Made by a program: the position numbers and the translations under genes. A stretch of 59,994 bases of DNA from Paenarthrobacter nitroguajacolicus JCM 14115 (lineage in GTDB: Bacteria; Actinomycetota; Actinomycetes; Actinomycetales; Micrococcaceae). Shown piece after piece: positions 44,696 to 54,727 of this stretch (positions within the stretch are counted from its first letter, which is position 1; every line of letters begins with the position of its first letter). Under the pieces are notes generated by a model that was not told the origin of the DNA, did no database searches, and saw only the letters and a list, made by a program, of their open reading frames with translations. Location of the stretch: assembly GCA_001313365.1 (NCBI GenBank), contig BBFS01000017.1:1-59994 (forward strand). The letters are read 5' to 3'.

Positions 44696-45496
44696 GTGAT
44701 GGCATCACTATGGTTCGGATTGATTGCCTCCAGCGCCCTGGTCATAGGCGCAATCATCGGCGTGCGTTTCGAACTGCCAAAACGGCTCCTGGCCATCCTG
44801 CTGTCCTTCGCGGCAGGCTCACTCATCACGCTTTGGCCTTCGAACTGTTCGAGGACGCGTACGAACAAGGCGGAATCGTGCGCGCGGCGGTGGGGGGGCT
44901 CCTTGCCGGGGCCATCGTATTCACGGCGTTGAGCGCCCTGTTGGACCGCTGGGCCCAACCCGGGAGAACCTCGAAATCCAAACCCGCGGACGAAATACAG
45001 GGCAGCCCCCCAAGCTGGACACCGACGCCGCCGCGTCCGATAAAGCCGCCACCTCCGCCTCAACACGAGGCGCCGCCGGCATGGCCCTCTTGGCTGCGGT
45101 CACCTTGGACGGCGTGCCCGAAAACGTCGCCTTGGGCATCTCCCTGGGAGAGGGATCCGGCGGCCTGGCACTGCTGGCGGCCATCTTCGTTTCCAACCTG
45201 CCCGAGGCCTTGGTGGGAGCTTCGTCCATGCGCAGCCAGGGCCGCAAGGCTGGGCGGATCATGCTGCTCTGGAGCGTATGCGCTGTGTTGCTGGTTGCCG
45301 CCGTCGTCCTCGGAGCGGGGCCGCTCTCCTCAGCCCAGCCCGAGACGATCTCCCTACCCTTGGCATTTGCAGCGGGCGCCGTGATCGCATCGCTAGCGGA
45401 CACTCTTATGCCAGAGGCCTACGAACACGGTGCCCGGCCGTTGCGCTGAGCACGGCAGCAGGATTTGTTTTATCGTTCACCCTCTCCCTCGCCTGA
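44696..45496 (+). CDS. ZIP family metal transporter
   Basis: About 265 residues. Membrane segments: WFGLIASSALVIGAIIGVRF, LAILLSFAAGSLITALAFEL (frame change near 44832), VGGLLAGAIVFTALSALLDR, LLAAVTLDGVPENVALGISL with the ZIP family metal-binding helix, LALLAAIFVSNLPEALVGAS, LLWSVCAVLLVAAVVLGAGP and AGAVIASLADTLMPEAYEHG. A charged cytosolic loop lies in the middle (about residues 85-120). Frame changes near 45006 and 45438; ends SFTLSLA. Likely Zn or Fe transport; direction not determined. Confidence 0.85.
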
Positions 45497-45535
45497 GCCG
45501 CTGGGCGCTTTAACCTCAGAGGCACTGACGAAAGA

Positions 45536-45571
45536 AAGCGCACGACGGCGAGTATCCGCCGTCGTGCGCTT
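45536..45571. terminator. Bidirectional terminator hairpin
   Basis: 15-bp perfect stem AAGCGCACGACGGCG / CGCCGTCGTGCGCTT with a 6-nt loop, between the convergent ZIP and DUF6458 genes. A-rich and T-rich flanks allow use on both strands. Confidence 0.88.
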
Positions 45572-45589
45572 CTTCCGTAGCTTGAGTTG

Positions 45590-45855
45590 CTAGACCTCGG
45601 GGCGTCGCTCGACAATCGTGTGGGGGTTCATCGCGGCGCTCAACAACGGTGTGGGGATCGCCGCGGCGCTCAACAACTGTGCGACGGGTCCGGTTGGACA
45701 TGGCGATGGAAATGATGAGACCGACGATGCCGACCCCGATCAGAATGTAGCCGACCAGGACCTGGTCGAGGAAGGGGGATGATTCCGGGGGGGGCGAGCG
45801 CGAAAGCCAGAATAGCTCCGATGGCAATCAGGGCGATGGAAGAACCAATTCTCAT
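45590..45855 (-). CDS. DUF6458 small membrane protein
   Basis: About 88 residues with two membrane segments (MRIGSSIALIAIGAILAFAL and VGYILIGVGIVGLIISIAMS) and a charged tail with three near-repeats, RRTVVERRGDP, HTVVERRDEPP and HTIVERRPEV. The frame breaks near 45791 and near 45618; corrected, it stops at TAG 45590, inside the distance expected before the terminator. Start ATG 45855 after GAGGAGC. Widespread in actinobacteria, function unknown. Confidence 0.8.
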
Positions 45856-45865
45856 AACGTGCTCC

Positions 45866-46867
45866 TCATGTTTTTTCGACGCAGTCAGGGCCTGCAGCCG
45901 AATCCGTATCATCAGGATACTTACGTTCCACCTCGCCGACCAGCATCAACCCGGCGCCATTGTCAGTGGCCGTAGCGTGCCGCCACCCTGGCAATGCGTC
46001 CTCTGGGGGGGTCGGCGCGGGGGGGCCGAAGACCTGCTCCTGGCGGGTGACGTCCGCAACGTATTTTCCGGTCTCGAACCACGCCACCATGCTTGCCATA
46101 TCGCCCACCAACGGAAGGATTTTCGCGGTCACCTTGCCGAGTCCAGCGATGGCGCCGGCGGGTATGGACATCACCTTGATCTGCTTGCCGGCCCGGCGTC
46201 CGGCAATTTCCGCGGCTTCGTGGATACTCAGGGGCCGACTCCAGCCGATATCGATGCGCTCTCCCTCAACAATGTCCGCGTCAACTGCCTCTGCAAGGTA
46301 GGCGGCAACATCGCTGGCAAGGACGAACGTGAGCCTGGCGTCTTTGGAACCGAGCCAGACGAAGCGGCCCTTAGCGAAGGGATCACCACCCATGCCTACC
46401 GCCTGGTCAAAGAAGGCGCCTGGCCGGAGGGCCACAAAGGGAACGCCGAGCTCCTCGAATTTGTCCTCGGCCAGCTTCTTGTTCCAGAAATGGGGAATCT
46501 GGGGGGGAGTTTGATCGCTGGTGACGATACTGATCAACACAAAACGCGGCACTCCGGCGTGTTTGGCCGCGACGGCCAGATTGCTGTTGCCGAAGGTGTC
46601 GATGGCCTTGGCGTTCTTGTCATTCCGCGTATATCCAGCCGCCGTCGATATTGCCGCGGAAACGCCGGTCATTGCGGTGATCAAAGAGGCGGCGTCCAAC
46701 ATGTCTCCGCGGGCGATCTCAACACCCTTGGCCTCAAGCTTGGCGGCATTGGACTTGGGCCGGACCAGGGCCCGAACTTTCTTTCCGCGCTTGAGCAGTT
46801 CGTCCACCACTTGTGCACCCAAGAAACCAGTGGCGCCAACAACAAGGACAGGCAGGTCTTCGGCCAC
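45866..46867 (-). CDS. NmrA/atypical SDR family NAD(P)-binding protein
   Basis: 333 residues, intact. Rossmann motif PVLVVGATGFLGAQVVDELL at the N-terminus, GVEIARGDMLDAASLITAMT, GVSAAISTAAGYTRNDKNAK, VPRFVLISIVTSDQTPPQIP and a conserved C-terminal region PVFGPPAPT-like around 290. Extra Pro codons sit at C/G runs (TPPQIP, FGPPAP). No active-site Tyr/Lys pair is obvious, so it may be a sensor-type or quinone-reductase-type SDR. It ends 11 nt from the DUF6458 start on the same strand. Confidence 0.85.
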   Translation of the reverse strand: MAEDLPVLVVGATGFLGAQVVDELLKRGKKVRALVRPKSNAAKLEAKGVEIARGDMLDAASLITAMTGVSAAISTAAGYTRNDKNAKAIDTFGNSNLAVAAKHAGVPRFVLISIVTSDQTPPQIPHFWNKKLAEDKFEELGVPFVALRPGAFFDQAVGMGGDPFAKGRFVWLGSKDARLTFVLASDVAAYLAEAVDADIVEGERIDIGWSRPLSIHEAAEIAGRRAGKQIKVMSIPAGAIAGLGKVTAKILPLVGDMASMVAWFETGKYVADVTRQEQVFGPPAPTPPEDALPGWRHATATDNGAGLMLVGEVERKYPDDTDSAAGPDCVEKT

Positions 46868-46962
46868 TGTTTCTCCTCAGGGGGGGTTTGTTCCTAGGGT
46901 CAGTGGTAGCACGAGGCCGGAGCTTGGGGGGGCTAGTGGGCGTTTCAGCTACACACTAAAAC

Positions 46963-48013
46963 TCAAATGGTGATGACAACCTTCCCACGGGCGTTACCGG
47001 CGTCGAAATACCGCATGGCATCAGGGACCTGAGCCAGAGGATAACTTCGGTCTATCGCCGGGGTCATGATTCCTGCTTCGAGGATGCCTGCAAGGTATTC
47101 CAGATCCGCTGCGGTTTGCGTGCCCACGATCATGGTGAGCCGCTGGCGGATGAAGGGAGAGAGCGCCACGGCCCGGAACTGGCGATCCAAGCTGCCCGTC
47201 CAGGACCCGCCTTCCTCCCCCCCACCGGTGATCACTGCTGTTCCCGAAGAAGTAAGCGCCCGGCGAAGACGGGAAACCGAAGGGTTGCCGGCTATATCGA
47301 TAATGACGTCGTAGCGTTCGCTGCCATCAGCGAAGTCCCGCGAGGCGTAGTCGATGACATGGTCAGCGCCGAGTTCCCGAACCAAGTCCGCCTTGGCGGC
47401 ACTGGCCACCCCCCCGATTACCTCCGCACCGGCCGCTTGGCGATCTGCACCGCGTAACTGCCCACACCGCCCGAGGCGCCAGTAATCAGGACCTTGAGTT
47501 CCTTCGCTACGGGGGGGCCTTTGCCCGGATCGATACCGCCCGCACGCAACGCGATCAAGGCCGTGCACGCGGACACGGGAACCGCGGCTGCTTGCTCGAA
47601 GCTGATGCCCGCCGGTTTGTGGGCAAGCTGGTTCTCGCGGCAGCGGCGTACTCCGCGAATGATCCTTTGCCTGACCCGAAAACCTGGTCGCCCACGGCAA
47701 ACCGCGTGACTTTAGCCCCGACAGCCTCCACCGTGCCCGCGAGGTCGAGCCCGGGCACAGGGTTCCTTGGCGCGCGGAAGCCGTAAGCCAGGCGCAACGC
47801 AAACGGCAAACCTGTGGTGACGTGCCACGTACCGCGATCGAGCCCGGCTGCCCGGACCTTCACCAGAACCTCGTTTTCCTTGATGGCCGGGCGAGGAACC
47901 TGCGCCTCGTGAAGCACATCGGCGGAGCCATACGCTTCCTGCACGATGGCCCTCATGTTTCCGGGCGACGCCTCTTCCTTGCGCGCTTCCTTGGACTGCT
48001 GACCAGTGGTCAT
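46963..48013 (-). CDS. NADP-dependent medium-chain oxidoreductase (quinone reductase type)
   Basis: About 345 residues, zinc-free MDR family. Seen: MRAIVQEAYGSADVLHEAQV, VKVRAAGLDRGTWHVTTGLP, VPGLDLAGTVEAVGAKVTRF, VGDQVFGSGKGSFAEYAAA, the cofactor motif VLITGASGGVGSYAVQIAKA (after correction near 47505 and 47452), VRELGADHVIDYASRDF and GNARGKVVITI at the end. Frames also change near 47625, 47412 and 47224. ATG 48013. Divergent from a TetR gene with operators between them. Confidence 0.87.
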
Positions 48014-48032
48014 GGGCCGGACCTTTCTTTTC

Positions 48033-48067
48033 GTACGCTGTACCAAACACGCTACCGTACACTGTAC
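48033..48067. promoter_or_regulatory. Two GTAC-N3-GTAC operator copies
   Basis: GTACGCTGTAC (48033-48043) and GTACACTGTAC (48057-48067) are near-identical, 24 bp apart centre to centre, each followed by (C/T)AAA. They lie between the MDR oxidoreductase and the TetR gene and fit cooperative TetR binding. Confidence 0.68.
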
Positions 48068-48106
48068 TAAACCGCTAGAGCCTTACCCTCAACGCAAGGA
48101 GTCCAC

Positions 48107-48843
48107 GTGTCCACCGCAGCATCCCAGCGCCTGCCCCCCCTCAGCAGGGAACGAGTACTGGAGTGCGCAGTTGCGCTCGCTGACGAATCCGGACTGGCCG
48201 CGCTGACCATCCGCACGCTTGCCCAGAGCATGGGAACCAAGCCCATGTCGCTCTACTACTACGTAGCCAACAAGGAAGAGATCCTTGATGGGATCGTGGA
48301 TATGGTCTTCAGCGAAATCGAACCGCCGGTACCGGGGGGGAGATTGGCGCGCGGAAATGCGGCGGAGGGCTCACGGAGTGCGATCAGCGCTCAGGCGCCA
48401 CCCATGGGCAGTCGGGTTGCTGGAAAGCCGATCCGCACCGGGACCGGCCACACTCCGGCACCATGAAGCAACGCTGGCAACACTGAGGGAGGCAGGCTTC
48501 TCCGTCCAGTTGACGGCCCACGCCTACGCCCTGCTGGACAGCTACATCTACGGCTTCGCCCTTCAGGAAGCAGCACTCCCGTTCGAGCAGGGACACCGCG
48601 GCCGAGATCACCAACCCCATCATGGAGCGCTTCGCCACAGGTGAGTATCCGCGCATGGTGGAGATCGCCGTCGAGCACGTCCTCAAACCCGGCTACGACT
48701 TTGGCGACGAGTTTGGGTTCGGCCTGGACCTGATCCTTGAAGGTCTCAACCGGCTGAAATCCGGCGGGGGGATAAGTGCCTTTCTGCTGGAGGCGCGAGT
48801 CTCATTGAAGGCGCTCAGGCCAACGGGGTACGGTCAGGCATAG
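48107..48843 (+). CDS. TetR/AcrR family regulator (TetR_C_1 type)
   Basis: About 220 residues. [63 protein letters not shown]-terminal domain: [40 protein letters not shown]. Frames shift near 48340 and 48590. The stop is unresolved: a G run at 48766 decides between a TAA near 48774 and the observed stop at 48843. GTG 48107 has AAGGAG. Likely regulator of the divergent MDR gene. Confidence 0.85.
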
Positions 48844-48873
48844 CTGACGACGCCGAATGAGGGAGCTGAGTTC

Positions 48874-50737
48874 ATGGCCAGGATCGAGGACTATGCGATC
48901 ATCGGAGACCTGAACACTGCCGCCTTGGTGGGTCGCAGCGGTTCCATCGACTGGATGTGCCTGCCGCGCTTCGACTCCCCCGCCTGCTTCGCCGCACTGC
49001 TGCACACCCCCCCGACGCCGGCCGCTGGCTGCTGGCGCCCGCCGGAACAGCGGACGGCGGCGACTGCACCCGACGCCAATACCGTGAGGACACCCTCATC
49101 CTGGAAACGGAATGGGAAGTTGACGGCGGATCCGTGCGGGTCCTCGATTTCATGCCCGTCCGCGACGACGCCGTGGATCTGGTGCGGATCGTCGAAGGAG
49201 TGTCGGGCGAGGTCACCATGCAGATGGAACTGGTCCTGCGCTTTGATTACGGCCGGGTGGTGCCGTGGGTCCGTCATGGCGAGCACGGCATCAGCGCGGT
49301 GGCCGGCCCCCCCGACAGCGCCTACCTCACCACCCCCCCGCTCCCCTGGAGGCCGGGACAAGCGCACCTTCAGCGAATTCACCGTCCGCGCGGGCGAACG
49401 CGTTCCCTTCGTGCTGCGCTGGGCTCCAAGCCACGAACGCGAGCCACGTCGAATCAATCCGATGCATGCACTGGAGGCGACGGAGTCGTTCTGGCTGGAA
49501 TGGATCGGCCGCAGCGAGATGACGGGCAAATACAAAGAACCGGTGGAGCGGTCCCTCATCACCCTCAAGGCACTCACCTATGCGCCCACAGGCGGCATTG
49601 TGGCCGCCGCAACAACCTCCCTGCCCGAGCAAATCGGCGGGCCCCCCCGCAACTGGGATTATCGGTATTGCTGGTTGCGCGACGCCACCTTGACCCTGCA
49701 ATCACTGCTCGCCGCCGGCTACACGGAGGAGGCCGCCGCCTGGCGCGACTGGCTGCTGCGGGCGATAGCCGGCGACCCGTCGGAACTTCAGATTGTGTAC
49801 GGGCTCGACGGCGCCCGGAGACTTCCGGAGGCGGACATTCCCTGGTTGTCGGGTTACGAAGGTTCACTGCCCGTCCGTACCGGAAATGCCGCTGCCCCCC
49901 CGCAGCTTCAATTGGACGTGTGGGGGCGAAGTCCTGGACGGGCTTTCGCTGACCAGGGCGGCATCCCCCCCGGATGGCAGTGTGGATAGCTCCTGGGACA
50001 TTCAAGTCGCTCTGATGGAGTTCCTCGAAGGGGCATGGGACCAGCCGGACAACGGGCTGTGGGAAATGCGCGGACCACGGCAGCACTTCACCCATTCCAA
50101 GGTGATGGCGTGGGTGGCTGCTGACCGAATGGTCAAAGCCGTCCGAACATCGGGCTTCCCAGGTCCTGCCGACAGGTGGGCTGCGCTCCGTAGCGAAATC
50201 CGTGCAGATGTCATGGCCAAGGGCTTCGACGACGAACTCAACAGCTTCGTCCAGTCCTACGGCAGCAAGGAACTGGATGCGAGCCTGCTCCTGATTCCAC
50301 GCGTCGGCTTCCTGCCCCCCCACCGGCATCCGCGGGTCATAGGAACTGTGGACGCCATCCAGAAAGGACTCACCGACGACGGCTTGGTCCTTCGGTATCG
50401 CACCCAGTCCGGACACGACGGACTCCCGGGTGATGAAGGCGTGTTCCTGGCATGTTCGTTTTGGCTGGTGGATGCGCTGCTGGGAATCGGCCGCTCCGGT
50501 GAGGCTACCGAGCTATTTGAGCGACTTCTTAGCTTGCGTAACGATGTGGGCCTGCTCAGTGAGGAATGGGATCCGCGGACGCAGCGGCACCTCGGCAACA
50601 CCCCCCCGCAGGCCTTCAGCCATTTCCCGTTGATTCACAGCGCCCTGCAACTTCATCAGGCGAGGCCCACAGCAGCGACACCCCGCTTCACAAACCCAAG
50701 CATCCGGACAGCGCCAGTGCTCTACCCTTCGGAATGA
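48874..50737 (+). CDS. Glycoside hydrolase family 15 (trehalase/glucoamylase-like)
   Basis: About 615 residues, cytoplasmic. N-terminal beta domain: RIEDYAIIGDLNTAALVGRS, SIDWMCLPRFDSPACFAALL. Catalytic (alpha/alpha) barrel: NWDYRYCWLRDATLTLQSLL, GYEGSLPVRTGNAA, and the catalytic Glu region LLSEEWDPRTQRHLGNTPQA followed by FSHFPLIHSALQL. Frames shift near 49012, 49315, 49350, 49925, 49972 and 50318, nearly all at C/G runs. It probably acts on alpha-glucosides such as trehalose; close relatives in mycobacteria are trehalases. GGGAGCTGAG precedes the ATG. Confidence 0.86.
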
Positions 50738-50925
50738 TCCTCGCCTTCGGTAGCTGATGGTTCGCCCTTGTGGCTCGCTTCCTCCAAGTGGAGGTCCAGC
50801 TTACGTTCGGCTTCGCGCCGACGCTGACCTACGGTCCGCATCTGCTGCGTGGTGGGGGGGTCACCCCGATCTTCCGACGCTGCGCCGATTGGCGCGGCGG
50901 GCTGCACGTGCTCTTGTTCGCCCAT
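50722..50925 (-). CDS. Small hydrophilic hypothetical protein
   Basis: 67 residues: MGEQEHVQPAAPIGAASEDR, then VGQRRREAERKLDLHLEEAS and a Glu/Gly-rich end. Highly charged, probably disordered. It overlaps the end of the GH15 gene by 16 bp in the convergent sense. The start lacks a clear ribosome-binding site. The reading frame contains a G7/C7 run at 50855. It may be real, but evidence is only the coding-like composition. Confidence 0.42.
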   Translation of the reverse strand: MGEQEHVQPAAPIGAASEDRGDPPTTQQMRTVGQRRREAERKLDLHLEEASHKGEPSATEGEDHSEG

Positions 50926-50971
50926 ACCCCCATGGTCCCATCACCAGTTCGTCAGCGATAGCTAAAACTGC

Positions 50972-51037
50972 CGTTGCGAGGCCCGCTCTGCACCCTCTCC
51001 CGACTCTTTGGGGGGGCGCAGAGCGGGCCTCACAACG
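50972..51037. repeat. Inverted repeat, 20-nt arms, second copy of a repeat family
   Basis: Arms CGTTGCGAGGCCCGCTCTGC (50972-50991) and its near-complement at 51018-51037, with one mismatch and a 26-nt loop that has a G7 run. It resembles the repeat at 8725-8792. It lies past the GH15 gene and just past the stop of the PRC-barrel gene. Confidence 0.82.
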
Positions 51038-51042
51038 TGTGT

Positions 51043-51881
51043 TTAGCGGCGGGTCTCGCCCGTGCCGGTTCCTTCTGTTTCGATGCGCTCCTTGCGGACT
51101 TCCTCGTCAACTTGGACCTCGTCAGTGACGGTGTCCTTTTCGAGGCGAACCCGCTCAACAGGAACGGTTTCCTTCTCCACAACGGGGGGGCGTTCCTCAT
51201 GGAGGGTGACCTCGTGCTCGCTCTCCGTCAGATCCGAACCGGACATGGCGTCACGCGAGTTGGCGTCCGTAATGGGCTCACGCTCCAGCCGGACTTCCTC
51301 ACGCTGGACGGGGGGGACGGTGGTGGTGACATTTTCGGTGGTGATGTACTTGCGCAGCCGCGCTTGGCCGGTGGCTTGCCGTTCGGTGCCCACGTTCAGC
51401 CGCTCTTCCGAACGGGTCATGGCGTCGTCGTCGCGGTTGGTGTCTGTATCCCGCGTGTAATTGGCGTCTGTGTCCACAGCATCCCTGGTGCCGGTAGTGC
51501 CGCCGTCCCGACCGTGCCGGTAGTGGTGCCGGCATAGTCGCCATGGCCACTGAAGCTGTCCCTGCCCTCTAGTCCATAGTGGTTGTACAGGCGGCTCTCC
51601 TCGCCCGGATCCAGGTGCCCGTCTTCGGCCACACGCGGGGCATCCTTGATGTGGTCCTTGCTGAAGGGAACCACCACGTCGTCACCTTCCACCGTGGCGT
51701 CCTGCAGGGGAATGAACGATTCCGAACTGCCAAAAAGGCCGGTTTTGACGGTCACCCAGGTGGGCTCACCCGTGTCGTCGTCGGTGTAGAACGTGCCAAT
51801 GGAGCCGACCTTGTCACCTTCGGTGGTGCGGACGTTTCCGTTGAGGCCCATCAAACGGTCAATGTTTTCCCTCGCGAGCAT
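51043..51881 (-). CDS. PRC-barrel and DUF2382 stress protein
   Basis: About 275 residues. N-terminal PRC barrel: MLARENIDRLMGLNGNVRTT, EGDKVGSIGTFYTDDDTGEP, TWVTVKTGLFGSSESFIPLQ. Linker of Gly/Asp/Thr, then C-terminal DUF2382: SEERLNVGTERQATGQARLR, KYITTENVTTTVPVQREEVR and VEKETVPVERVRLEKDTVTD. Frames change near 51510 and 51200. The ATG at 51881 follows AAGGAGACATC. Known family of general stress proteins in actinobacteria; molecular role unclear. Confidence 0.86.
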
Positions 51882-52009
51882 GATGTCTCCTTGGAATGCG
51901 GTTCTCTTACTGTGGATTGCCAAGCGGGCTGCATCACCAGGCATGGTTTCCGGACGCCTGTACGGGGGGGAGTAAATTCAACCCGTCGGCTTTAAGGAAC
52001 ACCAAATCA

Positions 52010-52021
52010 TAAGCATGCTTA
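52010..52021. promoter_or_regulatory. TAAGCATGCTTA palindrome upstream of the PRC-barrel gene
   Basis: A perfect 12-bp palindrome in the 459-nt gap between the divergent PRC-barrel and gadB genes, 129 nt from the PRC-barrel start. The related AGTAAGTATGCTTGCT occurs at 57216 upstream of another membrane protein gene. The rest of the gap holds the hairpin at 52197 and no gene. Confidence 0.4.
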
Positions 52022-52196
52022 GTGTTTGCTTGGCAAGCCCCCCCAATTGAAGAATCGGTGGCGCTTGCCACGCCCAGGATTTTCACTGCGATGGGTACGG
52101 GTTCCGGAGGGAGATTCCGGACTAGCCTCAGCTTGCGCTGGACTTCACTGGCTCTAACTTCACAAGCGCTGACTTGACCGACACCAGGGCGAAAAG

Positions 52197-52230
52197 AGCG
52201 TACGACGGCGAGCTACCGCCGTCGTACGCT
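52197..52230. terminator. Terminator-type hairpin of the CGACGGCG family
   Basis: 14-bp stem AGCGTACGACGGCG / CGCCGTCGTACGCT, 6-nt loop, followed by TTTCT. It stands 111 nt upstream of gadB with no gene reading into it from the left, so it may mark a small untranslated transcript or be a relic. Confidence 0.7.
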
Positions 52231-52340
52231 TTCTGCAGCGCTTCGGAAGCTTGGGTGGGCGGCCCGTCCCGGGTAGCGTGAGCCGAGGACAGGTTGCGCC
52301 CCCCCGCCGCGAGCGGACGATCCCAAGGAGTTGCCCCCCC

Positions 52341-53750
52341 ATGAGCAGATCCCACCGAGCGTCACAGCATGAACCGGACACCGCCGTCGAACTCAATCCC
52401 TTGTTCAGCAGGCCCGGAGAATCCAACATTTTCCCCCCGTTTCACCCTGCCGGACGGCGAATCATTGCCGGCCACGGCTTACCAGGTTGTCCACGACGAA
52501 GCGATGTTGGACGGCAATTCGCGGCTGAACCTGGCCACGTTCGTCGGGACATGGATGGAGACGGAAGCATCCAGGCTTTATGCCGAGACGTTCGACAAGA
52601 ACATGATCGACAAGGACGAGTACCCGCAGACAGCACTGATCGAGACGCGCTGCTGGCGGATGCTCGCGGACCTGTGGAATGCGCCGGATCCCGAGAAGAG
52701 CATCGGCACCTCCACCATCGGGTCCTCCGAGGCCTGCATGCTTGGCGGCTTGGCCTTGAAGCGACGCTGGCAACATGACCGGCGCGCTGCCGGCAAGTCC
52801 ACGGAGAAGCCCAACCTCATCCTCAGCTCCGCCGTCCAGGTGTGCTGGGAGAAGTTCTGCAATTACTGGGACGTGGAGCCCCCCCGGTTCGTCCCGGTCT
52901 CGGCCGAGCATCCCACATTGGACGGCCATGACCTGGACAAGTATGTGGACGAGAACACCATCGGCGTCGTCGCCATCCTGGGCGTCACCTACACCGGCAA
53001 GTACGAGCCGGTGGAGCTCATCTCCGAGGCCTTGGACGAGATTCAGGCACGTCGCGGACTGGACATCCCCATCCACGTGGACGGTGCTTCAGGAGCCATG
53101 GTGGCACCGTTCCTGCAACCCGGAACCGTGTGGGATTTCCGGCTCCCCCCGCCTCGCTTCCATCAACACCTCCGGCCACAAGTACGGACTGGTGTACCCG
53201 GGCCTGGGCTGGGTGGTGTGGCGGGACGCGGCGGCACTCCCCCGAGGACTTGATCTTCCACGTCAGCTACCTCGGCGGGGGGGACATGCCAACGTTTGCG
53301 CTGAACTTCTCCCCGGCCCGGCGCCAGGTGTTGCTGCAGTACTACCTGTTTCTCCGCCTCGGCTTTGCCGGGTACAGGTCTGTCCAAGCGACGTCCAGGG
53401 ATGTGGCACTTTACCTCTCCAGCGAGATAGGGGCGATGGACGCGTTCACCCTCTGGAGCGACGGGTCGGATATTCCGGTGTTCGCATGGCAGCTTAGCGA
53501 CGGCCACACAGAGCATTGGGACCTTCACCACCTCTCGGAACGGCTCAGAATGAACGGCTGGCTGGTTCCGGCCTACCCGTTGCCCGATGGGTTGAGTGAG
53601 GTCACAGTCCAAAGGATCGTGGTCCGCAACGGTTTCACCCGGGACCTCGCATCCAGCTTCCTGGCTGACCTCAAGAAGGAAGTCGACTACCTCGATAGCC
53701 TCACGGCGCCGATGCCCACGGACAAGCAGTCAGAAGGCTTTCACCACTAA
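52341..53750 (+). CDS. gadB: Glutamate decarboxylase
   Basis: PLP-dependent conversion of glutamate to GABA, consuming a proton. About 465 residues. Seen: [60 protein letters not shown] (here [20 protein letters not shown]), [16 protein letters not shown] and the PLP lysine in [20 protein letters not shown]. Frames break near 52437, 53145, 53240 and 53280; C7 at 52880 adds a codon. ATG 52341 after AAGGAG. Normal length and intact C-terminus. Confidence 0.94.
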
Positions 53751-53771
53751 CTCCGTGAAGGGAAGTTCCAT

Positions 53772-54658
53772 ATGTGTCGGCTCTTCGGGCTCCATGCCGG
53801 TCCACGGCCGGTGCGTGCCACCTTCTGGTTGTTGGATGCGCCGGACAGCCTCTCCGTGCAAAGCCGACGCGAGCCCGACGGCGCCGGCATAGGTACCTTT
53901 GATACGGCAGGCAGGGCGCACGTAGCCAAACAGCCTTTGGCGGCGTGGGAGGATCACGCTTTCGCCCGCGAAGCGAGGGACCTGAAGAGCACCACGTTCC
54001 TGGCCCATGTTCGGTACGCCAGCACCGGCGCGCTCACCATGGCCAATACGCACCCGTTCGAGCAGGACGGGCGGCTTTTCGCGCACAACGGTGTTCTCCA
54101 CGGTTTGGAGCAACTTGATCAGCGCCTCAATGAGCTCGGCGTGATGGACCTGGTGTTGGGACAGTCGGACAGCGAGCGCCTTTTCGCACTCATCACGGCG
54201 GAAACGCGCCTCGCCGGAGGGGACGTAGGGACCGGCATAGTGAAGGCCATCCACTGGGTCGCTCGGGAGCTCCCCCCCGTTTTCAGCCTCAACTTTATCC
54301 TGACCACCGCAACGGACATGTGGGCGCTGAGATACCCGGCCACCCACGAGTTGTACGTGCTTGAACGGCAGGCCTCTGCATCGGCCCCGCTCGACGCCCG
54401 AAGTCATCGGATCCGTTCGAAGAGTACCGAGCTTTCCCGTTCCCCCACATGTCCTCTTCGCCACCGAACCCATGGACCCCAACCCTGGCTGGCGGCCCAT
54501 GGAGTCCGGCGAGCTGGTTCATGTCGGTCCGGATCTCTCCGTAACCTCCACTGTTCCGTTGCCGAAAGCTCCTTCGCATCGGCTCACCCTCGCCGATCTC
54601 GAACCGACCGCGGCGGCGTCGCAGCAGCTTGATCGCCGCTTCGGCGGTCCGCACCTAA
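53772..54658 (+). CDS. Class II glutamine amidotransferase (GATase_4)
   Basis: N-terminal Ntn hydrolase: the initiator Met is followed by Cys (MCRLFGLHAG), the nucleophile. Also TTFLAHVRYASTGALTMANT, HPFEQDGRLFAHNGVLHGLE and SERLFALITAETRLAGGDVG. About 295 residues, no synthetase domain attached. Frame break near 54402; the stop is inferred at TAA 54656-54658 after a one-base shift near 54628, otherwise the frame runs through the terminator hairpin. It follows gadB by 21 nt. A link to GABA metabolism is suggested by position only. Confidence 0.82.
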
Positions 54659-54661
54659 CGC

Positions 54662-54703
54662 GGGAAACGCACGACGGCGACCTGCCGCCGTCGTGCGTTT
54701 CCC
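54662..54703. terminator. Terminator hairpin after the amidotransferase gene
   Basis: 18-bp perfect stem beginning GGGAAACGCACGACGGCG with a 6-nt loop, between convergent genes. The longest member of the CGACGGCG family in the window. Confidence 0.9.
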
Positions 54704-54727
54704 CGCCAATGCGCCTCGTCAGGTATG

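Noticed and set aside
45779..46897. Plus-strand ORF of 372 codons opposite the NmrA-type gene
   Set aside because: Antisense of an intact Rossmann protein; no family signal.
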